Shown here in pieces: positions 31,746-44,139 of a stretch of 64,000 bases of DNA. How positions within the stretch are numbered: the stretch's first letter is position 1; the number at the start of each line of letters is the position of its first letter. A program made the position numbers and the translations under genes. The notes under the pieces were generated by a model, which had not been told where the DNA came from, did not search any database, and was given only the letters and a program-made list of their open reading frames with translations. Source of the DNA: Paraphoma chrysanthemicola (Eukaryota > Ascomycota > Dothideomycetes > Pleosporales > Phaeosphaeriaceae); assembly GCA_020744225.1 (NCBI GenBank), contig JAGMWG010000028.1, positions 248,001 through 312,000 on the forward strand. The letters are read 5' to 3'.

Positions 31746-32651
31746 TGAAAAGGATCACTAGAGCATTGGGGTTGCCGAACATGTACAGTTGTGGAATGTC
31801 GTAGAGGTTGTTACAATAGAGGATCCTCAGCTTCATGCGTATTCCACCAATCTTGGACTCATTTTTAGGGTTCTCCACCTCGGTCCAACCGCCAGCGCTC
31901 GCGAAACACCGACTCTGAGAATTGGGCCTGGATATATGCGTACGCAATGGCAGAACAGCTAGCCAGGACCGTCAACCAGCGCGGAAGTCACGTTGTTCTA
32001 CAGGTAGGAGACCAGGATGTCCATTACCATCAATGACGCGAGTCAGCCACTTCTCGTCTTTGGCATTTCGTGCCAGTTGCCTTTATGGAACTGCTTCTGC
32101 GTAGGATATCGTAAACTCAGACGAGCGAAGTCCAGCAGTATGAGGAGAGAGATGTCGCTTGACGTTGTCCCGCAACTCGTTAGGCAGCCGAGGATGCAGG
32201 GGAAGTAGTGGCTGCAAGTGGCTGCAAACACCGTCGCACCGCATTCAACACAAGGCACTCTGCAAGTTCTATTTGTATTTTACAAACCAAGCTAGCCGCG
32301 ATAATAAGTTCGGAGTGAACTTAGAGTTGTGTTCATCCACCTGCGTGGCTTGTACCGATTGGCTGTATTACTCAATCACGGTGGTTACATACCGGTACGC
32401 ATGGTCAATGCGCAAGCGTAGCGGGGTTTGATCTTGACATTTTACACACGACATTCTCCAGCCTCCCCCATTGAATATATACGAAAACCAGCGTGTGGAC
32501 TGGACTTAGTGTGCACGTGCTCTGTGCCAATTTATGCATCCGCATAGTCCGCGTACAATGCAATACAGGAAATAACGTCTCCCTCCGCGTCTTTGCTCGT
32601 AGCGAGCCTGACAGTCCGGTCTTCAATGACAACATCATACTGCTTCCTAGC
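31746..32651. other. Intergenic region
   Basis: Short frames only. The sirtuin gene may have a 5' exon here, since its frame is open upstream to about 32493 and reads sensibly from SEPDSPVFND at about 32600. Confidence 0.35.
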
Positions 32652-33678
32652 ATGGACGACATATTACAAGAAGACGTGCGAAGAGCCTTTGATGATTTGA
32701 CGGGTAGGAAGCGAATCATAGTCATTGCTGGTGCTGGATTGGGTACGTCACGGGGAAGTAAGTTGGTCCTGCAGTCATAAACAAGTGTGTAAGCTCATCC
32801 TCTTAGTTCCTGACTTTCGCTCTAAGACCGGCTTGTTTGGAAAGTCTGGTGGCAAGGACAGCTTCGACATTACACAAGTCTACCGGACAAAGGAGTCTAC
32901 GGATCACTTTTACAAGCTTGTTCAAACCATGTACCAGGCACCGAGCGAAGAGATTCCCTCCACATACAGATTCTTCAAAGCATTACAAGACAAGGGCTGC
33001 TTACTCCGAATATATCAGCAGAACATTGACGGACTTGACGCGAAGATTCTTGGATCCGATGTCGACATCCCAGTCGAGCAACCATGGAAGACGGTGATCC
33101 GAATGCACGGAGACGTCTCGGTCGCCAAGTGCGATACATGTCATACAAAGTATCCCGCCTTCGACCCAATGCGATACAGCAGCACGAAGGATATTCCCTG
33201 CGATGCTTGCAGTAAACAGCGAAATGTTCGAGCTTCCTCAAACCGCCGGCCCATGCGAGACTGCGCTTATCAAGTTGGGAAGCTCCTGCCGTGGGTGGTT
33301 ATGTATAACGAATACAATCCCGACCTCCAAGCCATTAGCAACTGCAGTATTCACGATCTAAACGCCAAGCCGGACGCCATCATCGTAATTGGGACAACTC
33401 TTCGGATTCGGGCAACACATACGCTCGCGAGAGTGCTCTGCCCCGATGTTCGCAACCGTGAACTACCAACTTTCTGGATCAGCAATGAAGTGCCAGCGAA
33501 GAAAGATCAAAGTCTATTTCAACATCAACTTATTATGCCATGTGATACAGTAAGCAAGCTTTGGCTGAGCTGGTTAAACGAACATGCCACCATTGCAGAC
33601 TCGGTGTCAACGGAATCGCTGGCATTTGGCGACAATATGTCATTCCTTGGCAATGACTGCCGATACTGCTCAGCATGA
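32652..33678 (+). CDS. Sir2-family NAD-dependent deacylase (Hst3/4-like)
   Basis: Exons 32652-32757 and 32807-33678, 325 residues. The 49 nt intron (GTAAGT...CTCTTAG) joins GAGLGTSRG to IPDFRSKTGLF, the NAD-binding GAG...GIPDFRS signature. Next come QQNIDGLD, the catalytic His in RMHGDVSVAKC, a zinc ribbon (CDTC...CDAC), and GTTLRIRATHTLA (the GTSL motif). All key residues are present, so it is probably active. Sirtuins remove acyl groups from histones and other proteins in the nucleus. The lack of extra domains and the zinc ribbon fit fungal Hst3/Hst4. The 3' end overlaps the next frame by 25 bp. Confidence 0.85.
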
Positions 33679-34417
33679 GATCGCTGAAGGGACAGGAGCG
33701 ACAGCAATGTTCGATCACTATATCAAATTTATCTCTACTCTTCTTGACGGCTTTGAGCCCTTTACCCACGAGACGGACGAATTCGAGGCCCCGTACATCC
33801 ATCCCAGGCCTCTTGTCTACAAAGATCGAAAGGAGAAGCAGCGACTTAAGAAGCTGCTGGATCTGAGTGCCAGCGCTTGCGACCAGGCGGATACGTTCAA
33901 TTCGTTTTTGAAGTGCCGACCAAACGGCGTTGTTCGCATTGCCCTCTTCACTACATGCGAATCCAACGCTATCGAAAGGAAGCAGAGAAGACTACGTTGG
34001 AGCCTCTGGGCCGCAGCTCTTGTGCAGCGTCAGGCTGGTGGCGAATTTGTGTTGCTAGTCCTTGTTCCGAACAAGCAGTTGCTAAATCCAGATGGTACTT
34101 TGAAGAGCCTGACAAGGCAGCTCTCGGGCCCGCGACAAAACTTCGTGCAGCAGCTGAACAAAGACAGTAGGCGCGTCTCTGCTCCTGAAATATGGCACTC
34201 CGCTAGTGCAGCGCAGAATTCATTGCAGGAAGTAAGGACCTTCGTGAACATGATGTTCCTTGCGGGCAACACAGTGTTGTCAGGTGATGACGATATTCGG
34301 TTGCAGGGTTTTAGGAAACTTGGCGCTGGACTGGCTCAAGGTCAAAGGGACAGAGATGGAGGAGAGAGAGAGAAGAAGATGTTGAGTGTCAGCCTTAAAA
34401 TGATGAGGCTTGACTAG
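33654..34417 (+). CDS. Hypothetical protein overlapping the sirtuin 3' end
   Basis: 254 codons from the ATG at 33654, in another frame than the sirtuin. Mostly alpha-helical. It includes VVRIALFTTCESNAIERKQ and a hydrophobic FVLLVLVPNKQ segment, and has a charged C-terminus. An alternative is that it is the C-terminal half of the sirtuin protein: an intron from 33602 (GTGTCA) to 33673 (CTCAG) would join both in frame. The donor is weak. No family recognised. Confidence 0.5.
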
Positions 34418-34832
34418 CGCCGATCTCAATGGCGAGTACGCTGCCTTTCCCTGCGAGGTTTCTCTAGCCCATTGACTACCACGCACGCTACGGGCACGAC
34501 CAGCGGCATCTTCGACAACCGTAGACAACTGATACAACCTAAGCAAGCTTCGTTTGCAGTAATTGAAGCGCGACTGGCCACGGGATGCAGACCACCTTAG
34601 CGTCACCTCACTATTCACACTGAAATGCTACCCAGTCACCATGGACGAACACTGCTTCCATCGCCAGAGGCCTGCAGCCAGCAAGCAAAGTCTAATGCCA
34701 TACACCTCGATCAGAGCCTCGCGACTTAGCACGGCGGCGAGGCCAGCCTATTCGATAGCACTGGCATGTCGACGCTGCATCTGCGAGGGTTCAACAACCC
34801 ACGCCAGGGTGGCGTCCTTTCTCGAATAAAGC
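34418..34832. other. Intergenic region
   Basis: Nothing supported. Confidence 0.35.
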
Positions 34833-35057
34833 ATGCGAGTCGGCGGTACAAGCGCGGGTGAATACACAGTTGGCTTCGCAGCTGCCATCGCTCTCCAACA
34901 TAAGAACCTCACCGCCGTCATGCTCGGTCGGCGAGAGATGAGCGTGCACAGTTGCATCATGGCCTCCAGCGAGCTGATGAGGGTCAGCGACACCCTACCA
35001 GTCAATCCCGCTACTATCTGCGATGCGTCGCTCGCACGGCTGCGGCGACCGGCCTAG
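34833..35057 (+). CDS. Possible small hypothetical protein
   Basis: 74 codons from ATG 34833 (MRVGGTSAGEYTVGFAAAIA...). Composition is protein-like at the N-terminus, but the opposite strand and another plus frame are also open. No family. Low support. Confidence 0.2.
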   Translation: MRVGGTSAGEYTVGFAAAIALQHKNLTAVMLGRREMSVHSCIMASSELMRVSDTLPVNPATICDASLARLRRPA

Positions 35058-36167
35058 ACCTGTCTCGGTCAGCGTACGACAGCCTACAGGAACGTTGTCC
35101 ATCCTCGACGGACGGTTATCGTGCTTGGATTGCTGGCTGGTCCTCTCGTACAGCCTCATCCTAGCGCCATACGCTCGAATGGTGCGTAGACTCGCGACCG
35201 CGGTTGACGATGCCGACTCCTTCGTGTCTCCGCTCTGGCAAGGACTAGCTCCATCAGCCTTCTGGGTTTACTTGAATCGTGTGAAACGGTCTGGCAGCAG
35301 AAAAGAGACCCACGCGGTGACAATTTTCCGTAAGAAGGCTCTTGGTATGTCTATTATGGAGAGATGAGCGAAAGCTATAAATGCATCAATATTGTATACT
35401 GTGCCTGGAGTAGGGTTGTTGATTGGCGATTGACTGGTCAAGCAGCACTCTGCATCTAATCCAATCGATCCGTGGGCAACAACTTCATGAGAGCGAGGAC
35501 CATGCCGCCAAAATGTGAGTCGGTTGCACTAGGAAAGATAGCTTAGTCATGCTTGAAAACTAGAAACATCTCGGACGGTTTTCTAAGCGCAGTGCTCCGC
35601 CTCGCTCTGCGGACTCGGAACCACCTGGAGCCGTTTAGCCTACGTAGCCTTTCCAACAGGCACCAGGCAGGTTAAACATGCTCTTGCTATGCCTCATCCA
35701 CCCTGCAGGTACAGCTGGAGTGCGCGGATTACCTTCGGCAGTTGGTAATTCGCTACCACGGTAGGCACATACATTCCATTGCTTAAGCACTCTTGCTGAC
35801 CACGGAATGAGACTGCGATGTCCGATGCACAAGTGCGAGGGAGAACAATATTACTTGTCGCCGACATAGCTTCTTAACATGCCGGTTGGCATATGAAGCG
35901 TCAATTTCACCGTTGAACTCTGTACTTTAGCTAAAGTCTTGGTCCTGCTAAGAGATAATAGAGGCAACAACGGCATTGTATTGTTCCCGGCCTTTATTGA
36001 ACTACGGCCTATTTGCCCTCTCTTGCCTTTGCCTTCCAAGAAGCGCTTGTATTTGTCCGTAACGATAAATCTCGTTGAGCCTGGCAATCTCCCACACACA
36101 GAACCCTGACTCGGATCTCAAGGTTCCTCTGATCAGCCCAACCATACACTACGGTGGTCACGGTGAA
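35058..36167. other. Long intergenic region
   Basis: Only short unsupported frames on both strands. Confidence 0.35.
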
Positions 36168-37210
36168 CTACTCGTATCTGATGGTCGTTGAATGAACCAC
36201 CCGCCCAAAAATTGTATGCTCAACAGAGGGTTGCTGCAGTAACTCTGAGTATTCCTGAGTCGCACGGCAAGTTGGGCAAGTTATAAGCGCATTGGAGTAA
36301 GATGATGAACGCCGGCGGTGCTGCTGTAACGTCCAATCATTGGTGCACTTGCGGCACATTATGTGGCCTTAATAATGTAGGGTCAGTAAAACGCTTAAGC
36401 TTGTCGAGTTTGAGAGAACTAACCGCACAGAAACTGGAGGAGACTGGAGCTTTCTGTACATTCACAAACGGAGCACTTGAAAGCGTAAACTTTGCAAGTT
36501 GGTTGAGACCTAAGCTTTGGGTGAAACTTACACACATGTGGTAGCTGCCGCACGCAGCTACCGCACCATGGCTAGAACGTGTTAGATATGACTAGTCTTC
36601 GTGACAGCAAACTTACAGCACCGCAATCGTTAAGTAGGTACGCGTTATCTTCAGACAGCATCGATCCGCATTGATTGCAGTGACGTGCTGTAAGGTCAAG
36701 CTTTTGCACAATCAGAGCAGATCTAGAGGAGTCTAAGGTGCGCCGTATGACGTTCTCCGCCTCTTTAGAGCGCTTAAGCTGCTCTAATACAAATTTGTGC
36801 TCCTGATTAAGTGTTGCGAGAAGGTCGCTAAGGTCCTCAGAATGCTGCTCCTGCTCACGCACCGTAGTAGCGAGAGTTAAGAGCTGGTCTGATACTGATA
36901 GTGGACAGGGTGAATTCGTAGATGATCTCGTTCGTGAATGCTCTGTGATAGCATCGGAGGTCTGAATAGGCGTTTGTGCTTCAGTCAAGTCGACAAGAGG
37001 TATGTCGAGCCGCGGCGCTTTGCCAGTACGGACTTCAGGCTGATTATGTATTATAGGATGAACACACGATCGGTGGAGCAGAAGGCCTACCTGGGCATCG
37101 GCTGTGCGCTTTCGACCCATATGTTCAGTTTGGTAACGTTGGGGAAGAGGTGGAAGTATGAAGTTAAGAATGCTGCCTGGTTGAGGAGGGAAAGTTCGCA
37201 AGTCCTGCAT
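36168..37210 (-). CDS. RING-finger protein (probable E3 ubiquitin ligase)
   Basis: Exons 37210-36617, 36544-36424 and 36367-36168. Introns are GTAAGT...GGCAG and GTTAGT...ATTAAG. Splicing assembles a first Cys cluster (HCNQCGSM...NDCGALPHVCKFH) and then a RING: KCSVC, FLCGHIMCRKC, W, and CPTCR in the C3HC4 order. A coiled-coil-like stretch precedes them (LSDLLATLNQEHKFVLEQLK). The start may be ATG 37210 or 37120. An optional 51 nt intron (GTAGGC...ATCAG, in frame) lies after MGRKRTADAQ. The RING predicts E2 binding and ubiquitin transfer. The partner is unknown. Confidence 0.75.
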
Positions 37211-37424
37211 CGGCTTTGACGGCCTTGTTCGGTGGCTGGGAACCAGCTAGGGAAGTTTACTCGGCCCGGCAGGCCAACTGCGCCATGGCGCTGAGGGGTC
37301 GAATAGGCTGCAAGATGCATTTGAGCCAAAAAGAAAAGAAACCACAGGCTGATTGGTCAAAGGGAATAAGCTCCCACTGGTCGTACAGAGGGCTGAGGAA
37401 CGAGAGACCCCAACCACAATTACC

Positions 37425-38113
37425 ATGAGACGTCGCAAAGCCGTCGCCGGCGGACTGGGTCTAAGGTATCCCCAGCCGTCGGAGTTGTCCCGCGAAGCCG
37501 AAAGCACCTAACGTCATGCACCTGGTCAATGGTCAACTTTTGATTTGCATCGCCCCTCGTCTTGTCGATTTCGCTAACTTCTCGTCTGAACTATAGAAGT
37601 GTGACATCAAAGAAGCCAATCCTTACTGCTCTTGCTACAAGAGCGTGGGTTACCCTTGAGCCCATATTCAAGAATATCGAGGACTGGTGGAAGATTAGTG
37701 ACTACTCAAAGGGGAACTTTGTCTTGTTCGAAATGTGTATAAACAAAGAAAGGCCAGGTTTCATACTTTACGAGAAGAAGTTTTGCGGGGAAACCCGTTA
37801 CAAGTGGATGTAAGTCTTCCAATCATCACAAGTTGACACAAATTACCGCCAAAACTGCATGGGAACCAGATTGTTCAAGCACATCCGGACTTCGACAACC
37901 CCAGTGACTTTAGGAGCCGCAAAAGCGAACAAGGTTGCTCAGAGTTTCTATAAAACATTAGCACCCAGTAATGTTGGCTGGATGGACAAGGTGCAAGATG
38001 AGAGCATCATTTTTGGTTGGGGACTGGATTTGGAGAAACTAGGGTGGGAAGGGCTCCAGAAGGTGGCCTCTCTCCCGAGACACCTTCGGGAGCTAATTTT
38101 GGCCCTCAGGTGA
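37425..38113 (+). CDS. Small conserved fungal protein of unknown function
   Basis: Exons 37425-37465, 37597-37809 and 37870-38113, 165 residues. Introns are 131 nt (GTATCC...CTATAG) and 60 nt (GTAAGT...ACCAG). Phases agree. The sequence MRRRKAVAGGLGLRSVTSKK, then RAW..LEPIFKNIEDWW, GFILYEKKFCG, TLAPSNVGWMD and RHLRELILALR looks like a well-conserved fungal family that I know only as hypothetical. The second acceptor gives WILFKH instead of the WM.TRL.KH I would expect, so that acceptor may be altered. Confidence 0.7.
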
Positions 38114-38784
38114 ACCCAAAAGTGCGATTGATTACTTTCGCCTACGTAAAATAGATTCTTGACTACGAAACTAGTATTGTGCGGTACCGCTCCCGACTCG
38201 CAGAACGATTGCAATTTGTGGGGCAGCCGCGGACCTGGCGAGTTGGTCTGCGCTCAGACTGCTGCATGGCTTGGTGCATGACAAGGAAATCTGATTAACC
38301 GCCGATAATGCAGTGGGGGTGGGCCGATTTGTGCTTTTTGTGCTTTCTGCGCCTCACGACTTTTTAGCGTCGACAGGGGGTTGCAGAAAGAGCGACTTTT
38401 AGCGTCACAGGGAGGCAGAAAGCGCGACACAATTGCTGCAGAAGGCTGGCCATTGTGCGACACAAGCGACGCGTAATTTCGCGTCAGAATTGGATAGCTG
38501 ACCCAATATTCTGGGTCGCCAAGAGGCAGAATTGCCTTGTTGACGCCTTGGCACTACACACCACGGATTAGATCAATCGTTGTTCAAGGTAACCGAGTAA
38601 GTGTCTTTTCAGCCAGGCCGTACATCTCAAGCGTGTGACTGATGCCGCAGAAAGATAACACGTTGTGATGGTGCTTCCCTAGCTACACAAAGTGCAAAGC
38701 CGTTGGACACGAGTGCATGATCAGCGATGATTTACACTGGATACCTCGAAGGTGCGAGGGTGGGAGGAGGCAGACTTGTACAAG
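38114..38784. other. Region without supported gene
   Basis: Short repeated phrases occur at 38335-38425 (TTTTAGCGTC and GGCAGAAAG-type words twice each). Otherwise nothing recognised. A 5' exon of the next gene may lie here. Confidence 0.35.
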
Positions 38785-39304
38785 ATGCGGAAAGAGCTCG
38801 AACAGATGGAAAAGAAGTCTAATATGGTAGAACAAGTCAACAAGACATTCCTACCAATGCTAACTTGTACCCAGTTATCAGAATAAGATAGTGGTCAGGA
38901 TGAAGACAGGTCCCAGCCGACGCTAACTCAGGTAGTTTTCATTATACAGCCTTCTCCATCGGTTTGGCTGACACTCATAGGACACCTTGTCAGCTATAAT
39001 CGAAAGCACAGCACAGTCCTCTAGCTACTTGGTAACAACGAGCGCAGAATGTTCAGCCATTAAGCTTACCCTAGACGAAATTTGTAACCACTCGGACTTT
39101 AGCAATACCTCATTTCATAAGGAAGGCTATGCTGAACAGATGATCCCGTTGCAAGAAGAGTATGCGCAGTACGCGTATCCTGAAGAAGCACTCCAGCTTC
39201 ACATATCCGGGTCTGAAGTCTCTCGCCTCGAAGAAGATTCCAGGATCTGTGCATTCCAGCACGCTGAAGAGTTATATCAGCTCAAGAGATGGTACAGCGA
39301 ATGA
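38785..39304 (+). pseudogene. Paralogue of the gene at 45.9 kb, with one stop
   Basis: Exons 38785-38826, 38875-38931 and 38981-39304, all phase 0. Introns are 48 nt (GTAGAA...GCTAAC...CCAG) and 49 nt (GTAGTT...CATAG). A TAA at 38884-38886 interrupts the second exon (LSE stop DSGQDEDRSQ), compatible with CAA to TAA. The last exon has the motif TLDEIC.HSDFS shared with the 45.9 kb gene, and the exon start GACACCTTGTCA is shared at nucleotide level. The 5' end is incomplete. Function unknown. Confidence 0.55.
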
Positions 39305-39460
39305 AGCTACCGCATCAGAGCCACAGTTTGAGTTTGCCTGCCAGAGACCAACTTCATGCCATTGCCAACCTCGCAGCTGTACAGAAATTCTCGATTTGCC
39401 CATGAAGTGTTTTGCGGACCGACCAGTAACAGCTGATGTGATAGCGGCTCGCTCGCGTGT

Positions 39461-39766
39461 TTAGATACAGATCGCAGTAAATCCTTCAATTTCCGGTTCC
39501 TTAGGTGAAGTACCGTCCAGTTCGTTGATGAGCTCGAAGATTTGGTGTTCAAGCAGCCCTAGTGGAAGAGTGAAACTTTGTGATGACGTAGAAACTGTGC
39601 ATGATCTCGGGGTATCCATGGTAAATTGGTCAGCCATGGTTGTGAGGCAGAGTGAAGCGTCTGGAGTAAAAACTGCACGGCACAACTCTTTATCTGCTTC
39701 TACGCCTGTGACATTTGCAGCATACACCGAGGGATGCAATACACATGCATAATCACGAGCCACCAT
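39461..39766 (-). CDS. Possible small hypothetical protein
   Basis: 101 codons from ATG 39766 on the minus strand, with a second ATG giving a ~53-residue form (MDTPRSCTVS...). The C-terminal part is acidic and helical (LLEHQIFELINELDG). No family. The opposite strand is open for 75 codons. Confidence 0.3.
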   Translation of the reverse strand: MVARDYACVLHPSVYAANVTGVEADKELCRAVFTPDASLCLTTMADQFTMDTPRSCTVSTSSQSFTLPLGLLEHQIFELINELDGTSPKEPEIEGFTAICI

Positions 39767-40649
39767 ATCGACAGGCTACGATGCGGAAAACATCCCTCAT
39801 GGCACCCACGTCGCGCTGTCAGAAGGCAACCTTCAAGCCGTTTCCGGTAGTCTCTGCTCGTTGAAGTGGCAAGCCAGCCCTCATGTGTGTTCCAGATGAG
39901 TATAATGACGGTGTAGACAATTGAACCGGACGCGGGCCATAGCAACGCGTGCTTGGAATATGAGGCAACTAAGCAATTTACCCTTAATTGAGAATAGAGG
40001 TTATGTTACCAATGAACAAGCGCCAAAGTAATGTGATCATAGTACAAGATGTCTATAAATGGGTTCGGAACGGACCTGTTCCTGCATATCCTCGCCAGGA
40101 GTTGTCTCAATGAGAGATGATGGACGCTTTTTTGGCATGGTGTAGAGCAAGCCGTTCCTTATGAGTGGGGAATCCGCGGGTGTTGACCGCTGACTGTTGT
40201 GGGTGGTATCGCTAGGCGCATTGTCGACTGGCTCCGTATACGTTAGGCTGAATATACTCGGCGTTCGAGGCGATGCACTTATTATAGACGGTCGATTCGT
40301 GAGATCGATCCTTGCTTAGTGGACCTGGAAATGAGCCGCGTCGTGGCGACCAAGCGGAAGTCATAGCTGAGTGGTTCGCGGATCGAGCGAAGGCGGGGAA
40401 GTGCGGAATCGGCTGCAAAATTGGGAGGTGACCAGCGTGTCACCCCCGCCTTGGCTGCTTGCCCTTGTGTTTCCCGCACTTCCACGCCCCAGCAATGACT
40501 CGAGACCTATTGAATTCATCCGGAATCATATGATACAGTACAGACACGCACGGGAACACAGAATGCCTGGATGTATGTTTCTCACCGGCATGGCGTCACA
40601 ACAAGCATCTAAAGGGTGAGAAGTTCGCTAGCTAACTCGTGTGCAAGCA
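39767..40649. other. Long intergenic region
   Basis: Only short unsupported frames. Confidence 0.35.
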
Positions 40650-42872
40650 TCAAAGCTTGTGCTTTACGCCTTCAATGCGCGCTCGCTGATCTCGTGCTGC
40701 TTTTGAACTGCTTGAGATCATCTCGAAATAGAGCCCTGCTTCAGAATTGCTTAAGATCATCTCGGATTTGAGCCATTCTTCAGGGTTATTGTAAAGATGA
40801 CCGATTCTTTTATCCCTTTGCCGAGATGCAGGCCCGAAGTCCCATCGTCTCTCTGCATCGGCCAGTGCATTAGCGACCGCATCGTCGCTCATAGCTCGCG
40901 AGACTCCAGTGGCTTCGTCCATGGTGCTGAGCTGTCGCGACATCTGAGTCAGTGAAACCGGTGCAAGATAGTGCCGCGCGTAAAGTACGTTGTGATCCGC
41001 TTGTGTCAAGCTAGCCATCGGATTCGCAAATGCCGGTCCGGGTCGTAACTTTCCAATGCTACAAGTGAGTCAGCGCTCCTCCAACAGCTTACTTTCATAG
41101 CAACATACCTTTCCAAGATGAAGCTATAGTGTTTGTCCAGTTCTGAGAAAACCTTCCCGCGCTCGTCGTCGGCAAAGGTTTTTAGGACCCCCACCGAAGC
41201 GATGATTATGCCCGATACAACTTTCCCAGATTCCTTCACAAAGGACAGAGGAAAATGTATTACTTCTTTGAGAACCTCGTTACCAGAAGGAAGGTTAACC
41301 ATGGCGCATGCCATCAGTTTGTCTTGGAGAAATCCGAGTATGTGCACCCGGGTGATTTGTTCGACTTCTTGCAGCAGATGCTCAGATATGGCGGCTGCTT
41401 GAAGTTTCGCAAGAAGCGACGCCAATGGCCTCAAGACTAATTCAGGTATCTCAATTGTGTATTGTCGGAATCCGTAGACTCCTGACTCCAGCCACGTCGG
41501 GACTGCAGCGCTATCGTTTTCTTGAAGCAGGAACTTTGCCACAGATCTTGATGTATAAAACCGCCAGTTTGCGGACGCAATGGGAATGCACTTCCTCCGT
41601 TCGAGAAAATCACCTATTAATCCTTAGCTCTTGTGACTACGAACTTGTATGGGCACAATTCACGGTGTTTTTCCACGAGCTCAATGATTTGCCAGACGAT
41701 ATCTTTAGAGCGCCGACCGCAAGCCATGTCCTGTAGTGATTGACCACTCCAGCGGTGAAACGAGCGCATCACGAGATCAATAGATGAACCGATGTCCCTA
41801 CAATATGATTCTCCTTGCCGTTCGTATAGTTGACGCCAGTCGTCATCTCTAGTCTTGTCGTCTGCGTCGTCATTAGTCGTCCTCTGATGCACTTGCTCGT
41901 TGACCTTGGTGTTTATAACAAGATGGATAGTCTTTTGGTGTTCCTCGCACACCATACACAAGACAATGATCGCAAGGCAGGCAGGAAGCCAGTTGTTGTA
42001 GCTATTGGTTGATTTGAAGGTTTGCTGAAGCTTGTTAAGAACTCTTCCCATGATTTGCTCTTGGAGAACGCAGAAAAGGCACTTGAATTGTCGGTTTGCG
42101 AAGCGCGAGGTTTGGAACTCCTTGAGGGACACTGCATCTGAGATGACCTTAGACGCCCCGAATACCGCGTTGATAGTGAGGGTGTGCGATAGGATGAATG
42201 TTACAACGATGAGCTCACGCGCATCCTGTATGAGGTCGTGTTTACCATAGCTATTGATGAGCTTCAAGAACTGTGGGTCCCTGTCATCCTCGTCCGCCCA
42301 GTATAGATCTGCAAAATTATCCATATGGACGCCGACGATGTTTTTGATATACGCGTTGCACAAGTCCAACAATTGCAGGTCTGTCTGCTCCATCGCGAGA
42401 TCCACACTGAGCTGTTTTCGTGGTCCTGAGGTCATATGGAGCAGGTGATGCTGCAAAGTCACGCCCTTTGGTTTGAACTGGCTTAACTTGACGGAAAACG
42501 TGGGCATTTTCGGTCCACATTTAAAGCTGGCCATGACCTTGCCATTGTACCATCCTTCGATGTGTTGTTTGCCAAATTCATAGACCGCTTTTTCCTGATA
42601 CAAGTCTGTGATAATGGTGGATATAAATCGTTGTGGTATGAGGTGGAGTTTGGAGGCTGAGAAGGCAAGCCCGCAATCGACGGTGGGGCACGCAGGCTTG
42701 GTGCGTATTGCGCGGATTATGTTGAGCATGAACTACCTCACATTAGAGATCATGGCTCTCGCAACAGGTGGTGGTCTATGTGTACTTTGCTGCCCTTGAA
42801 GGTTTCAAAGTTCACCTGGGTGACCTCAGACTTCTCCTGGGTGTCCTCCATTTGTACACTTGGGTCTTTCAT
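40650..42872 (-). CDS. 689-residue hypothetical protein, four exons
   Basis: Exons 42872-42786, 42732-41641, 41590-41109 and 41058-40650. Introns are 53, 50, 50 and about the same in type (GTACAC...GGTAG; GTAGTC...GGAAG; GTATGT...TTGTAG). All phases agree, and each join gives smooth protein (RELCPYKF to CIPIASANWRF). The first 30 residues are acidic. The long middle is mostly helical with patterns such as IQDARELIVVTFILSHTL. The C-terminal third is helical and ends basic. From memory it resembles a fungal family of hypothetical proteins. I see no DNA-binding domain. The weakest site is the GTACAC donor. Confidence 0.65.
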
Positions 42873-43917
42873 TTTGTTTTCTGCTGATTGATTGCGGGAG
42901 AGAAAGAGTGAACAATGATATTGAGATAGATACTGCAGTAGTGGTAAGCAGAATATGGGAGCTGCATCTCTTGCCCGCTCGAAGTGGATGGGTACAGGTG
43001 ACGGGATGATGCCTGGCCAAATCCAAAGACTTGCACCAAATTGCGCACGGGCCTTTGCGCTAGCAGCATGGCGCATGTGGAACGGTACAATCGCGGGAGC
43101 AGGGTTCCAAGAAAGTGGCTGTCACACAATCGAGAGACTAGACTTCTAAACGATCGGTTCCCCCGTCGCGCGAGTTGAGACGCTTGCGAGCTCAATACTC
43201 AAACGCCTAATCCGAGATCCTGCGACCAGGGATCTTCGGCATTCAAACACAGAAACGCATTAGCGTTGAATTGTGAGGCGTGACAAGGTGCATAGACATG
43301 GTCACTTGCTATGGATCGGTGTGCGCCATCGGGAAAGCTGATTCAGTCCCGCATCTTTTCAGTATTGTTGAGCCAGTATGAAAAGCATAAAACCACTGAC
43401 AACGAGGTTCGTTTCACGCCGAATACATCTTCAGAGTCCCCACTTCAGTTCGCTACCACACATGCCCGCACACACTCGTACTGCGAGCTCCAATTTCGTA
43501 CCGAGGAGTGCTCTGCATCATGAGTCCAGTAAGATTGGGTACGTAAGCTCGATTGTCATAATACTTGCTGTCTGATATCACTAGACGATGATATCGTCGC
43601 CTTCATTATGAGCATAACGTATGGGGGCCAGGAACTAAGCTTCATCCAAATACAATGATAAGGCTGCTGTTCTGCAGCTCGCTACCTTCTCTTTGTACTT
43701 CTTGACTCGAGCATGGCCAACCTGTTCTCACCTACACTTTCAATATGCATGCTATTCGCTGCGTAATCAGTCGATTGGAATCTCGTCAACACAACGATCG
43801 ATCGAGATCAAATATGTGGTGATGGTAATGGTTGCGCTTTTTGCGAGATCCTTGTCGGCGTTTCATTGTCGCTCATGCTGATCACGAATTAAGTTGCTTT
43901 ATAAATTTTGATCTGCG
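42873..43917. other. Divergent intergenic region
   Basis: More than 1 kb. Short plus-strand frames near 43311-43575 lack support. A TATA-like TTTATAAATTTTG at 43898-43910 precedes the next gene. Confidence 0.35.
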
Positions 43918-44139
43918 ATGGATTCGTCAGAGCAGGATCAGCCAAAGTCCCAAAAGGAAGTTGGACTGTCGGATAATGGTCAATACGAAAGATTCCTTGT
44001 GCGTTTGTTCGCAGTCTTCAGCATTTACGTACTAATAACGCTACAGTTTATAACGCGGAACGTTGCGAAGGACTTAGTCAGAGTACTATCCCAGGAGAGA
44101 AAACGGGATGAGTACGTAGAAGGAGAAATGCGATCGTAA
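43918..44139 (+). CDS. Possible small membrane protein
   Basis: 73 codons from ATG 43918, soon after a TATA-like sequence. A charged N-terminal part is followed by one hydrophobic segment (LFAVFSIYVLITLQFI) and a basic and acidic tail (RVLSQERKRDEYVEGEMRS). This looks like a single-pass protein. More exons may follow. No family. Confidence 0.35.
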   Translation: MDSSEQDQPKSQKEVGLSDNGQYERFLVRLFAVFSIYVLITLQFITRNVAKDLVRVLSQERKRDEYVEGEMRS

